NCBI GenBank assembly: GCA_030737835.1
Contig: CM060850.1
Coordinates: 18,750,032 to 18,814,031, forward strand
Source of the DNA: Acorus gramineus
Taxonomy: Eukaryota > Streptophyta > Magnoliopsida > Acorales > Acoraceae
DNA: 64,000 nucleotides
Reading direction: 5' to 3'
Shown: in pieces, positions 10,211 through 21,186 of the stretch
How the letters are laid out: each line of letters opens with the position of its first letter
Numbering within the stretch: position 1 is the stretch's first letter
Program-made: the position numbers and the translations under genes
The notes under the pieces: model-generated
Told to the model about the DNA's origin: nothing
Databases searched by the model: none
Seen by the model: the letters and a program-made list of their open reading frames with translations, nothing else

Positions 10211-10351
10211 TCGGCGATGTACGAACTACTGGATTTATGTTATGCCACTTTGAGGCTGGTTGTTGATTAATTGTGGTTAATATATCTGTGATGCATGGGT
10301 TGTGCTGTTCACTGAGCGTGTGGCTCACCCCTCGCATGATATTTTTTCCAG

Positions 10352-10404
10352 TGATTACTGAGGAGGACTTGAAGGAGGAGCTCTCTGAGCGACTGCACCA
10401 GTAG
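10352..10404 (+). other. Second exon-like block with acidic reading frame
   Basis: Follows ATTTTTTCCAG. In the frame set by the 36-nt block it reads ITEEDLKEELSERLHQ and then TAG at 10402-10404. Equivalent frames with the same terminal TAG occur in copies C (20360-20412), E (after 25612), S1, S2, S3 and S5; S4 ends one codon earlier, and the element A copy has lost the stop by an indel. The amino acids vary but remain acidic. Coding is inferred. Confidence 0.4.
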
Positions 10405-10751
10405 CGGAGTAGCGCTACGTCCCGCGAGTTTCTGAGGCCATCAGCATCCTTCCTTGTTATTGTATGTATATATTTCTGTGCTTGGGCACCCAGTTGTGTA
10501 TTATTTGGATGTATTATGTATATTGGCTCTCACAGGACGTTTGATTATGTATCGAGTCTGTAGTATGTTTTTGGATTACAGACTCTGTCTTTTAGCTTCC
10601 GCTTTTGGTGTATATATCATGTCAGCCTGTTTTGTAGTCTGTGTTGTAATTTTAACTGTTGTGTGAGTATGTTATTGAACTCCTGTTTTACTGATATCAT
10701 ATATACACTTGCCGCGTCCCGGGGACGGCCGCCCTGGGGCGTGACAAAAGT

Positions 10752-10763
10752 TGGTATCAGAGC
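10752..10763 (+). other. Primer-binding site, initiator Met tRNA (element B)
   Basis: TGGTATCAGAGC five bases after the LTR end. It is complementary to the 3' end of plant initiator Met tRNA, the usual primer for minus-strand synthesis in this group. Confidence 0.9.
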
Positions 10764-10866
10764 CTGGTCCTGTCAGAGCCAATTGTCTTCTTTTTCGTAG
10801 AGATGAGTCCTAGGATTTCTATATGAGTATTCTGATCCTAGTGTCTGGTTTTCTTAGGTTGCTGAT

Positions 10867-12150
10867 ATGGCTCCTCGTGGAGGACGGCGCGGACGAGGTC
10901 CCTCTCGACCTTTGGAGGTTTCCAGACCTGCCAGAGGCGAGGATGCTATTGGAGAGTCCTCAGCCGTGAGGCCAGGATCGGCAGAGGAGCCTCCTGCCTG
11001 GGAGCGCGCGTTTGCGCGGTTAGCAGATTTGGTGGAGACGTAGACCAGAGCTTTGGAGGCCCAGACGAGGATGTTGGCAGAGCAGGCACGGGATATTCAG
11101 GAGCTGCGGGCGGCCCGTGAGGCAGTTCCACAGGTTCCTCTGGTGGCAGATCCACCTGTGGTACCCGATGTACCCCTAGTCCCTGTGGTTGTTCCAGCGG
11201 CGAGAGCTCACGATCCCCGGGAGAGGGAGGTGGTGCTAGAGGCTGCAGCGCGAGTGCAGCAGAGTGGCCTCGCAGCCTTTCTAAAGCTCCACCCTCCCGA
11301 GTTCCACGGTCAGACGGTGGATCCCCTTGCCCCAGAGCGATGGTTGATGGAGGTGGATGCGATCTTCTCGACCATGCTTTGCACCGACCGCCAGCGAGTC
11401 TCCCTAGCCACTTTTATGCTGAAGGGTAGCGCCGCCGACTGATGGGCTACTAGATGAGTGGACATCCTGGAGGTAGTGGAGCAGCTTACGTGGGCGGAGT
11501 TCCGAAGGTATTTCTTGGAGGAGTACTTCCCGTTCTCGACGCGGCAGATCGTGATGCGGGAGTTTGAGCAGCTGACGCAGGGCTCTATGTCCGTCGCTGA
11601 CTACTCCACGCGCTTCACGAGGCTATCCAGATTTGCTCCAGCCTTGGTGATGGACGAGGAGACGAGGTGCCGTCGATTCGAGCTTGGCCTCAGCAGCGCC
11701 ATTCGGGTGCATGTTACCTCCTAGGCATTCACGAGGTACTCCGACTTGGTGTCTAGAGCGAAGACAGTCGAGCGAGACCTCGGGATCCTCGTGACGGTTC
11801 CGACCCCTTCGGCAGATCAGAGGCCACCCAGGAGCCAGGACCAGGGACAGCGCAGGAAGAAGAGGGCCCGCTTTGATCGGTCAGCGGCTGCCCCTCCTCC
11901 AGCAGATGTGGTGCCAGCGCGAGGTCCAGCACCCATCACAGCAGTGCCGGTCCAGGCGAGGCGACCAGAGTCGCGGCGCTGTTATCACTGTCAGCGCATC
12001 GGGCATATCTTGTATAATTGCCCTGATGCTGGCCGACCCAGAGTGATGCCTCCGCAGCAGCAGCCGTTTCAGCAGCAGCGCCAGCAGCAGCCTCAGTGTC
12101 AGCAGCAGCCACGGGGTGGCCAGGTTGACCAGAGGAGGCAGCCAGCGTAG
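10867..12150 (+). pseudogene. gag of element B (Tekay-like), with nonsense changes
   Basis: Starts at ATG 10867 (MAPRGGRRGRGPSRPLEV), 104 bp after the PBS. One reading frame runs to 12150 and continues into protease, so gag and pol were a single frame. It is broken only by stops: TAG 11041-11043, TGA 11440-11442, TGA 11455-11457, TAG 11722-11724 and TAG 12148-12150. Comparison with copies A and C shows that at four of these positions the ancestor was CAG or TGG. The gag core and a CCHC zinc knuckle (CYHCQRIGHILYNC, about 11980-12025) are recognisable, followed by a glutamine-rich stretch coded mainly by CAG. Full-length Gag cannot be made. Confidence 0.9.
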
Positions 12151-12153
12151 CCG

Positions 12154-12687
12154 GTGAGGCGTGCCCCTGCTCCTCAACCGCAGTTCGTGCAGGGCCGAGT
12201 GGCAGCGCTTTCGGCAGAGGAGGCTCAGGCATCAGGCAGCGTGGTCAGAGGTACTGTTCAGATCTCCCAGCTTCCAACTTATGTATTGTTTGATTCCGGA
12301 GCCACTCACTCGTTCGTGTCTCCCGCTTTCACGAGACGGACGGGCGTGGCGTCCGCCCCTTTGGATGCTATCTTGGAGATATCATTGCCCATGGGAGACC
12401 GTATTCTCCTCAGTTCAGTGTACCGAGGGTGTACGGTAGAGGTCGCGGAGCATGAGTTTCCAGTGGAGTTGGTGGAGCTCGAGATGACGGACTTTGATGC
12501 CATCCTGGGAATGGATTGGCTTGCAGCTAGTCATGCCAGCATCGACTGTTTTGCCAAGTCGGTGTCTTTCCACCTTCCGGGTCGGAGGTCCTTCCAGTTC
12601 GTGGGCGATCGCGACGTAGCCCCTTTGGGGTTCGTGTCGTCCATGCAGGCGTGGAGACTCCTTCAGGGAGGATGCGAGGCTTTCTAG
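12154..12687 (+). pseudogene. Aspartic protease region of element B pol
   Basis: The frame continues from gag. It contains the retropepsin active-site motif LFDSGATHSF at about 12286-12315 and the downstream ILGMDWL motif at about 12502-12522, both typical of Ty3/Gypsy protease, which processes the Gag-Pol polyprotein. The frame closes at 12687, and the RT frame opens about 30 bases earlier in a different phase, so a small indel near 12660 separates protease from RT. Upstream the TAG at 12148-12150 cuts it off from gag. Confidence 0.88.
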
Positions 12688-14100
12688 CGTATATTGCTCA
12701 GGAGGATGCACCGCTGCCGGTAGATATCAGTCAGACTCCGGTCGTGGCAGAGTATCCCCAGGTTTTTCCCGATGATCTTCCGGGATTACCGCCGGATCGC
12801 GCGATCGAGTTTGAGATCAATATGATTCCGGGGACCGAGCCGATATCAAGAGCTCCGTACCGGATGGCCCCTGCAGAGCTGAGGGTGCTCAAGGAGCAGT
12901 TGGAGGAGTTGCTGGAGAAGGGCTTCACACGTCCGAGTGTTTCTCCGTGGGGAGCCCCTGTCCTGTTCGTCCGAAAGAAGGACGGTTCGCTGCGGCTGTG
13001 TATTGATTACAGGCAGCTGAATAAACGGACAGTGAAAACAAGTACCCGTTGCCGCGGATCGACGATCTGTTTGACCAGCTCCAGGGAGCGCGTGTCTTTT
13101 CCAAGATCGATCTCCGCTCGGGGTACTATCAGCTGAAGATCCGGGAGTCAGACATTCCGAAGACGGCCTTTCGCACCCGGTATGGGCACTACGAGTTCAG
13201 AGTACTGCCATTCGGGTTGACGAACGCGCCGGCGGCCTTCATGGATCTGATGAACCGGGTATTTCGGCCCTTCCTCGACTCCTTTGTGGTAGTATTCATC
13301 GATGACATATTGGTGTACTCGAGGAGTCTTGAGGAGCACGCTCACCATCTTCGCACTGTCTTGGAGACTTTGGCCAGACATCAGTTGTTCGCCAAGTTCA
13401 GCAAGTGCGAGTTCTGGTTGGAGCGTATGGCCTTTCTGGGCCATGTGATTTCCGGTGAGGGCATATCTGTGGACCCGGAGAAGACGCTCGCCGTGTCGAA
13501 TTGGCGTCGACCGTCGAACCCCACAGAGATTCGGAGCTTCTTGGGCTTGGCGGGTTATTACAGGAGGTTTGTCGAGGGTTTCTCGAAGATAGCCGTTCCT
13601 CTTACCCGCCTCACTCGGAAGGATGTTCGGTTCGAGTGGTCCCCTGCTTGCGAGGAGAGCTTCCAGGAGCTGAAGCGAAGGCTCACCTCAGCGCCAGTTC
13701 TTACCCTTCCGTCTGGGAGTGGTGGGTTCACAGTTTACACAGATGCATCGCAGTTGGGTGTGGGTTGCGTCCTGATGCAGCACGGTAAGGTTGTGGCTTA
13801 CGCGTCTCGTCAGTTGAAGCCCCATGAGCAGAATTACCCCACCCACGACCTGAGTTGGCAGCGATCATCTTTGCGCTGAAGATGTGGAGGCATTACCTCT
13901 ATGGAGAGGAGTTCGAGCTCTTTACTGATCATAAGAGCTTGACATATCTGCAGTCCCAGCCGGAGCTCAACATGCGTCAGAGACGTTGGGTTGAGTTCCT
14001 GACGGACTACGATTGTGACATCGCTTACCATCCGGGTAAGGCGAATGTCGTGGCAGATGCGCTCAGTAGGCAGCCCTTGGGCATGGCCGCCCATATGGCT
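12651..14100 (+). pseudogene. Reverse transcriptase and RNase H of element B pol
   Basis: RT copies the RNA genome into DNA and RNase H removes the RNA strand. The RT N-terminus lies in 12651-13040 ([19 protein letters not shown] segment). After a frame shift near 13037 comes the palm, with [12 protein letters not shown] (13207-13242) and the catalytic FIDDILVYS at about 13295-13321. RNase H follows with [10 protein letters not shown] (first catalytic Asp codon 13742-13744), and a second frame shift near 13852 leads into the TDHKSL and DALSR segments. Both shifts look like single-base losses relative to the family pattern. The catalytic residues survive, so inactivation is by frame breaks rather than loss of the active site. 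Confidence 0.9.
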
Positions 14101-14249
14101 GTCCGTCGTTGGAGGCTTCTGGAGGAGGCCGCTTGCTGGATCAGCGTTCGAGAGACTCCTGCGGGTGGCTTTTTGGCCAGGCTGGTGGTGCAGCCAGTCC
14201 TTCTCGACGATATCCGCACGGCTCAGGATCCGCATTTTATAGTCCTCTC

Positions 14250-15622
14250 TGAAGGCGTCGCCCGGGGCGAGCGTCCGGACTACCAGATTCGCGCGGACGG
14301 GATCCTGCGATTCAGAGGCCGAGTGTGCATTCCCGACGACGCAGAGCTGAAGCGGAAGATTCTGGACGAGGCCCACCGTTCGAGGTACACAGTGCATCCT
14401 GGTGGCACGAAGATGTACAGGGCCTTCATCGCGGCTACTGGTGGCGCGGGATGAAGACGGATATTGCCCGTTTCGTTGCCCGATGCCTAGTATGCCAGCA
14501 GGTGAAGTCGGAGCATCAGCGCCCTGCGGGGAAGCTGCAGTCCATTGAGATCCCTCAGTGGAAGTGGGAGCAGATCACCATGGACTTCGTCTCGGGTTTG
14601 CCGAGGTCACGTTCGGGTCGCGATGCCATCTGGGTGATCGTCGACCGGCTGACGAAGTCTGCTCATTTCCTCCCCATCCGACTCACCGATTCTCTGGACA
14701 CCCTGGCGCAGTTATTTGTCTCCGAGATTGTCCGTCTCCATGGCACTCCAGTCAGCATCATTTCCGATCGAGACGCGCGTTTTACTTCGAGGTTCTGGCG
14801 TAGCCTCCAGCACGCCCTTGGTACGAACCTCCATTTCAGTACAGCGTTTCATCCGCAGACGGACGGCCAGTCGGAGAGGACGATCCAGACTCTTGAGGAT
14901 ATGCTGCGGGCCTGTGTTCTCGATTTTGGGGGCAGTTGGGAGAGGCACCTTCCGTTGGTGGAGTTTGCCTACAACAACAGCTACCACTCGAGCATCCGGA
15001 TGGCTCCTTACGAGGCACTCTATGGCCGCAGCTGCAGGTCCCCCCTGTGTTGGGACGAGGTCGGAGAGCGCCAGTTGGAGGGACCAGAGATCGTTCACCA
15101 GACCTCAGAGATGGTGAAGACGATTCGCGAGCGTATCCGAGTCGCTCAGAGTCGTCAGAAGTGCTACGCCGACCGTCGTCGCCGTGAGCTCACCTTCGAG
15201 GTTGGTGACCATGTGTTCTTGAAGGTGTCCCCGATGAAGGGCATCTTCCGATTCGGTGTGCGGGGCAAGCTGAGTCCGCGTTTCATTGGGCCGTTCCTCA
15301 TCCTCGAGCGAGTTGGAGAGGTGGCCTATCGCATAGCTCTGCCCCCACAGTTGGCTCAGGCTCATGACGTCTTCCATGTCTCGCAGCTGAGGCGATATGT
15401 CCACGATCCTGCTCACGTCATTCCGTTCGAGCCGCTCGTCTTCGAGCCGGACTTGTCTTTCGTTGAGCAGCCGATTGAGATCCTGGACCGCCGCGAGAAG
15501 AGGCTCCGCACCAAGACCGTCCAGCTGGTCAAGGTGCGATGGCAGCACCGTTCCGGTGCCGAGGCCACTTGGGAGCTCGAGGACGCCATGCGTGACGCGT
15601 ATCCGCATCTTTTCCCTTCTTA
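14250..15622 (+). pseudogene. Integrase with C-terminal chromodomain-like tail, element B
   Basis: Integrase inserts the cDNA into the chromosome. An HHCC zinc-binding region (H near 14371, then CLVCQQ at about 14485-14502) is split by a frame shift near 14418. The catalytic triad is intact: Asp 14583-14585, Asp 14766-14768 and Glu 14874-14876. The last two have 35 residues between them, the D,D35E spacing. The C-terminus has the GPF/Y-like segment (KLSPRFIGPFLI) and a chromodomain-like end (PIEILDRREKRLRTKTVQ then VRWQHRSGAEATWELED) up to the stop at 15621-15623. This tail marks chromoviruses of the Tekay/Del type. In plants such tails can guide insertion towards heterochromatin, consistent with the nesting here. 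Confidence 0.92.
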
Positions 15623-15657
15623 GATGTTCTTGTATTTATTTTGAGGACAAAATTTCT

Positions 15658-15669
15658 AAGGGGGGAGAA
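15658..15669 (+). other. Polypurine tract of element B
   Basis: AAGGGGGGAGAA directly before the 3' LTR start. Confidence 0.88.
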
Positions 15670-17704
15670 TGTTATATATGTGTCACTTTTTGCCTGCTGG
15701 TAACCATTGGAGCATTTTGGCAGTTTTTGAGTTTTTTTTTTCGTTTTTCGATCGGAACCGCTAAAATTTTGGACTGTTAGCTATCGTCCTGAGCTAGAGG
15801 ACTCCGATTGAAAATCTAACTGCATATTATGTGTCCTGGTGCCATTTAAGCCACTCACGAAAATTTCATCGAATTCCGGTAACGTTTCCGAAATTTCACA
15901 GTTCTGGGCGTATACGGGTTTTTAAGTCACTTGCTATATATGTGTGATCTAATTTCGAAAACACTGTTCATCATCCCTACCAACTCATTCCCTCTCTCCT
16001 CTCTCTCCTGGTGGCCGTGCGGGTGGTTGCCGGGGCTGCGGGTGTGAGTCGGGGTGCTCGGGCTAATGTGCATACGGGCCGTATGTACGTTTGCCCGAGT
16101 GTTGGGTACTTTTGGTGTATTTTTGTGTATTTTTGTGGTAATTGTAGATTTTACTCACCAGTTGATACCCTATCTTGCAGATCTTGACGGACGGTCGCGC
16201 GACGACCCGACTTCCGGTGAGTGGGACAATCCAACCCAATAGGAGGCGCTATATACACTTGGGCGTATACTGTCCTCCCCTGGGGCACCATAGATTAATA
16301 TTAACCTGTTTAATATGTAATCCATGCAGCATGATTGATATGTAGTATGCATGCTACCCTAGACTGAATATGTTAGGGACTTGCACCCTTAGGATGTGTA
16401 AGAGCCATGCATCTTGTCCCCTTTGTTATCATGCTAGGAAAGCCTCGGCCTTTGTATGCTCCTATTAGTTTAACTTGTTAAATTAAATGCAACTGGTAAT
16501 ATTATTGCATGCCTTAGGGAATATTTAAGGGGCCTTGCGAGGTCAACATTGAGACCCGGGCTAGGGTGCTCCGTGTTCCTTGTTTGGTTGTCGGAATGTC
16601 CTATATCGGGACCTCATGGTGCCCTCCCAAGGTTTCTTTTCCCGTCTATATTAATCCATGTTCCCCGCATCTTGGTTATGCGCCCTGGAGGAATTCTGAT
16701 GAATTCAAGACACTAGAGTTGTAGAGATGTATTGTCAGCGGATCCGAGTGGATCATATGCGTGTGGGTAGGCTGTTTCTCTTCCCTTCGTTGGATCCGTG
16801 TAGGAACTCCTCAGCGTTAGACAGGCAATCCTGATAGAGGGCTCCCATCAGTAGGCACCTCCTGATCTTGGACTCGGACTGTGCTGAATGTGGGAGTAGA
16901 CCAGGCAAGCTACGGTGTGGAGGAGAGGCTACGGGTGGACCAAGGATGATTAACAGCCTAGTCAGTCCCAATATCCTATGTCACCTGTTGAGGGGTGAGG
17001 GTGAGGGTGTATGGATGTGTATGGATGTGTTTGGATGATTATCAGTCCCAATATCCTATGTCACCTATTGAGGGGTGAGGGTGAGGGTGTATGGATGTGT
17101 ATGGATGATTATAAGTCCCAATATCCTATGTCACCTATTGAGGGGTGAGGGTGAGGGTGTGGTGGTTCGGCGAAGTACGAACTACTGGATTTATGTTGTT
17201 ATGCCACTTTGAGGCTGGTTGTTGATTAATTGTGGTTAATATATCTGTGATGCATGGGTTGTGCTGTTCACTGAGCGTGTAGCTCACCCCTCGCATAATA
17301 TTTTTTCAGTGATTACTGAGGAGGACTTGAAGGAGGAGCTCCCTGAGCGACTGCACCAGTAGCGGAGTAGCGCTACGTCCCGCGAGTTTTGAGGCCATCA
17401 GCATCCTTCCTTTTTATTGTATGTATATATTTCTGTGCTTGTGCACCCAGTTGTGTATTATTTGGATGTATTATGTATATTGGCTCTCACAGGACGTTTG
17501 ATTATGTATCGAGTCTGTAGTATGTTTTTGGATTACAGACTCTGTCTTTTAGCTTCCGCTTTTGGTGTATATATCATGTCAGCCCTGCTTTGTAGTCTGT
17601 GTTGTCATTATAGCTGTTGTATGAGTATGTGATTGAACTCCTGTTTTACTGATATCATATATACACTTGCCGCGACCCGGGGACGGCCGCCCTCGGGCGT
17701 GACA
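15670..17704 (+). repeat. 3' LTR of element B, internally deleted
   Basis: Begins TGTTATATATGTGTCAC and ends GGGCGTGACA. It is 2035 bp, about 1 kb shorter than other L1 LTRs. After the U3 block (to about 16010) the sequence jumps to GGTGGCCGTGCGGGTGG at about 16012, skipping leader and GC-rich interior. The 36-nt block (16181-16216), minisatellite (16970-17163) and acidic-frame block remain. There is no unique spacer between its end and the next LTR. Confidence 0.9.
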
Positions 17705-20700
17705 ATATATGTGTCACTTTTTGCCTGCTGGTAACCATTGGAGCATTTTGACAGTTTTTGAGTTTTTTTTATTTTTCGATCGGAACCGTAAAATTTTGGA
17801 CTGTTAGCTATCGTCCTGTGTTTGAGGACTCCGATTGAAAATCTAACTGCATATTATGTATCCTGGTGCCATTCCAAGCCACTCACAAAAATTTCATCGA
17901 ATTCTGGTACGTTTCAGAATTTCGCAGTTCCGGGGCGTATCCGGGTTTTGACCGAGCGAGAAGTCATTGGGAGAGTTGACTCGGTCAAAGTGGGCCCATG
18001 ACTTGGTCAACCCTTTTTGTTTTTTTGTGTGGTTGAGTTGACCCAAGTCAAAACCACTTAAAGCCTTTAATCCTCACTTAAACCTAGTTAACCCTAAACT
18101 AAGTGGAGTTGACTATTTAAGTGAGATCTAAAAAGTTGCCCCCCACTATTCATCATCTTCCCCACTTGTTTTCTCTCTCCCCCTCTCTCTTTTTCTTAAT
18201 TTTGAGCCACCTAGAGTGCTTGAAACTCAAAACTCAAAGAATAGAAAGGTTAGATCTCATCCCGATCTATCTATGGGTGGTCTCGGATTCGAGTTCCCAC
18301 TTGTTTGACCCCCTCTTACCCCCTCTTTTCTCCCCTGATTTCAGCCATTTCGAGGGCTGAGGAAGAGCTTGGTGGTGGAGGTCTTTGGGGAGGTGTTTCG
18401 GTGCACGAATAGCTCTCGGTCCCCTTCCTTTCCTTTCCTTCCCTTTCCTTGGGTAAGGTTTCTTTCCTTCTTTTCCATGTTTAGATGCATGTTAGGGGGT
18501 TTTTGGGTTGTGGTGGCAGTGGGTGGCTGTCGGTGGTGGTTGGGGGCGGTCGGAGGTCACTGGTGGCCGGTGAGGGGTGGTGGAGGAGCTCGGGCAGGGA
18601 GGTTGGTTGTCTCGGGCAGCATGGCAGCACAGGCGCAGCAGGCAGCGCAGCAGGCGTAGCAGTTGGCAGGGCGCGCGCGCGCGTGGGCGTGCGCTCGGGC
18701 GGCGTGCTGGGCACGTGTGCTGGGCGCTGGGTGTGCTGGGCGAGGGTGCTGGGCACTGGGCGCTGCGCACCGTGCAGGAGCATGCGCGCGGGGCGCTGGG
18801 CAAAGGCGCAGGCGTGCGCGCGGTGAGGAGAGCAGTGGGTGCGAGCGGGCGGTTGCGCGTGCGGGGCGCTGCGCTGGGGTGCAGTGCGTACGGTGGTGCG
18901 CGCGGGGCGGGGCGCTGGACGCGAGGCGTACGGTGTGCGCGCAGGCTGCTGCGCTGGGGCGCAGTGAGCGCGTGGTCCACCCGGGGGCTCGGCGGCGTGT
19001 CCTGGCGTGCGGGCAGGGGCTCGGCAGGGCGCCTGGGCTCGTGGGCTGGGGCGCGGCGGTGCATCCGGGGGCGGGTGGCCGTGCGGGTGGTTGCCGGGGG
19101 TGCGGGAGTGAGTCGGGGTGCTCGGGCTAGCGTGCATACGGGCCGTATGTACGTTTGCCCGAGTGTTGGGTACTTTTGGTGTATTTTTGTGTATGTTTGT
19201 GGTATTTGTGGATTTTACTCACCAGTTGATACCCTGTCTTGCAGATCTTGACGGACGGTCGCGCGACGACCCGACTTCCGGTGAGTGGGACAACCCAACC
19301 CAGTTGGGAGGCGCTATATGCACTTGGGCGTATACCGTCCTCCCCTGGGGTACCGCAGTTGATATTAACTTGTTAATTGTAATCCATGCAAGCATGATTA
19401 ATGTGTAGAATGCATGCCACCCTAGACTTGTATGTTAGGGACTTGCACCCTTAGGATATGTGTATGAGCCGTGCATCCTGTCACCTTTGTTATCATGCTA
19501 GGAAAGCCTCGGCCTTTGTATGCTCCTATTAGTTTAACTTGTTAAATTAAATGCAATTGGTAATATTATTGCATGCCTTAGGGAATATTAGGGGGCCTTG
19601 CGAGGTCAACATTGAGACCCGGGCTAGGGTGCTCCGTGTTCCTTGTTTGGTTGTCGGGATGTCCTATATCGGGACCTCATGGTGCCCTCCCAAGGTTTCT
19701 TTTCCCGTCTATATTAATGCATGTTCCCCGCATCTTGGTTATGCGCCCTGGAGGAATTCTGATGAATTCAAGACACTAGAGTTGTAGAGATGTGTAGTCA
19801 GCGGATCCATATGCGTGTGGGTAGGCTGTTTCTCTTCCCTTCGTTGGATCCGTGTAGGAACTCCTCAGCGTTAGACAGGCTATCCTGACAGAGGGCTCCC
19901 ATCAGTAGGCACCTCCTGATCTTGGACTCGGACTGTGCTGAATGTGGGAGTAGACCAGGCAAGCTACGGTGTGGAGGAGAGGCTATCGGTGGACCAAGGA
20001 TGATTAACAGCCTAGTCAGTCCCAATATCCTATGTCACCTGTTGAGGGGTGAGGGTGAGGGTGTATGGATGTGTATGGATGTGTTTGGATGATTATCAGT
20101 CCCAATATCCTATGTCACCTATTGAGGGGTGAGGGTGTATGGATGTGTATGGATGATTATAAGTCCCAATATCCTATGTCACCTATTTGAGGGGTAAGGG
20201 TGAGGGTGTGGTGGTTCGGCGATGTACGAACCATTGGATTTATGTTGTTATGCCACTTTGAGGCTGGTTGTTGATTAATTGTGGTTAATATATCTGTGAT
20301 GCATGGGTTGTGCTGTTCACTGAGCGTGTGGCTCACCCCTCGCATAATATTTTTTCCAGTGATTACTGAGGAGGACTTGAAGGAGGAGCTCCCTGAGCGA
20401 CTGCACCAGTAGCGGAGTAGCGCTACGTCCCGCGAGTTTCTGAGGCCATCAGCATCCTTCCTTGTTATTGTATGTATATATTTCTGTGCTTGGGCACCCA
20501 GTTGTGTATTATTTGGATGTATTATGTATATTGGCTCTCACAGGACGTTTGATTTGTATCGAGTCTGTAGTATGTTTTTGGATTACAGACTCTGTCTTTT
20601 AGCTTCCGCTTTTGGTGTATATATCATGTCAGCCCTGCTTTGTAGTCTGTGTTGTCATTATAGCTGTTGTATGAGTATGTGATTGAACTCCTGTTTTACT

Positions 20701-20754
20701 GATATCATATATACACTTGCCGCGACCCGGGGACGGCCGCCCTGGGGCGTGACA
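17705..20754 (+). repeat. L1 LTR C, head-to-tail with the element B 3' LTR
   Basis: Starts ATATATGTGTCAC, lacking the first four bases (TGTT), directly after the preceding LTR's GTGACA, and ends at 20754 followed by a PBS (3050 bp). It carries W-boxes (17945-18055), TATTTAA (18114-18120), leader, GC-rich interior, 36-nt block (19245-19280), hairpin (19306-19344), minisatellite (20026-20211) and acidic frame (20360-20412). It serves as the 5' LTR of a deleted element. Confidence 0.88.
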
Positions 20755-20759
20755 AAAGT

Positions 20760-20771
20760 TGGTATCAGAGC
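20760..20771 (+). other. Primer-binding site of element C
   Basis: TGGTATCAGAGC in the same position relative to the LTR end as in element B. Confidence 0.88.
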
Positions 20772-20874
20772 CTGGTCCTGTCAGAGCCAATTGTCTTCTT
20801 TTTCGTAGAGATGAGTCCTAGGATTTCTATATGAGTATTCTGATCCTAGTGTCTAGTTTTCTTAGGTTGCTGAT

Positions 20875-21118
20875 ATGGCTCCTCGTGGAGGACGGCGCGG
20901 ACGAGGTCCCTCTCGACCTTTGGAGGTTTCCAGACCTGCCAGAGGCGAGGATGCTATTGGAGAGTCCTCAGCCGTGAGGCCAGGATCGGCAGAGGAGCCT
21001 CCTGCCTGGGAGCGCGCGTTTGCGTGGTTAGCAGATTTGGTGGAGACGCAGACCAGGGCATTGGAGGCCCAGACGAGGATGTTGCCAGAGCAGGCACGGG
21101 ATATTCAGGAGCTGCGGG
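20875..21118 (+). pseudogene. gag N-terminal stub, element C
   Basis: ATG at 20875 with the same MAPRGGRRGRGPSRP start as element B. It retains CAG where B has the first nonsense TAG, which supports B's stop being secondary. The frame matches gag for about 80 residues (to QELRAG) and then passes at about 21120 into LTR sequence. The junction shares GGGCGG with both parents. Everything from mid gag through pol and the first half of the 3' LTR is deleted. Confidence 0.85.
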
Positions 21119-21186
21119 CGGGGTGGCCGTGCGGATGGTTGCCGGGGGTTCGGAGTGAGTCGGAGTGCTCGAGCTCGCGTGCGTAC
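21119..21186 (+). repeat. L1 LTR E fragment, first part
   Basis: Sixty-eight bases of L1 LTR interior (GGTGGCCGTGCGGATGG to GCGTAC) that continue at 24432 once the solo LTR between them is removed. They are the remains of element C's 3' LTR. Confidence 0.8.

Larger units (their letters stand above)
9113..10746 (+). repeat. 5' LTR of element B (L1), 5'-truncated
   Basis: Begins abruptly in the middle of the LTR (GGCCGTATGTACG) and runs to the canonical end GGGGCGTGACA at 10746. It retains the 36/37-nt block (9228-9264), hairpin (9290-9328), minisatellite (10012-10210) and acidic-frame block (10352-10404). U3, TATA box and leader are missing, so this copy has no evident promoter of its own. 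The left edge is fused to the end of the element A LTR. Confidence 0.85.
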
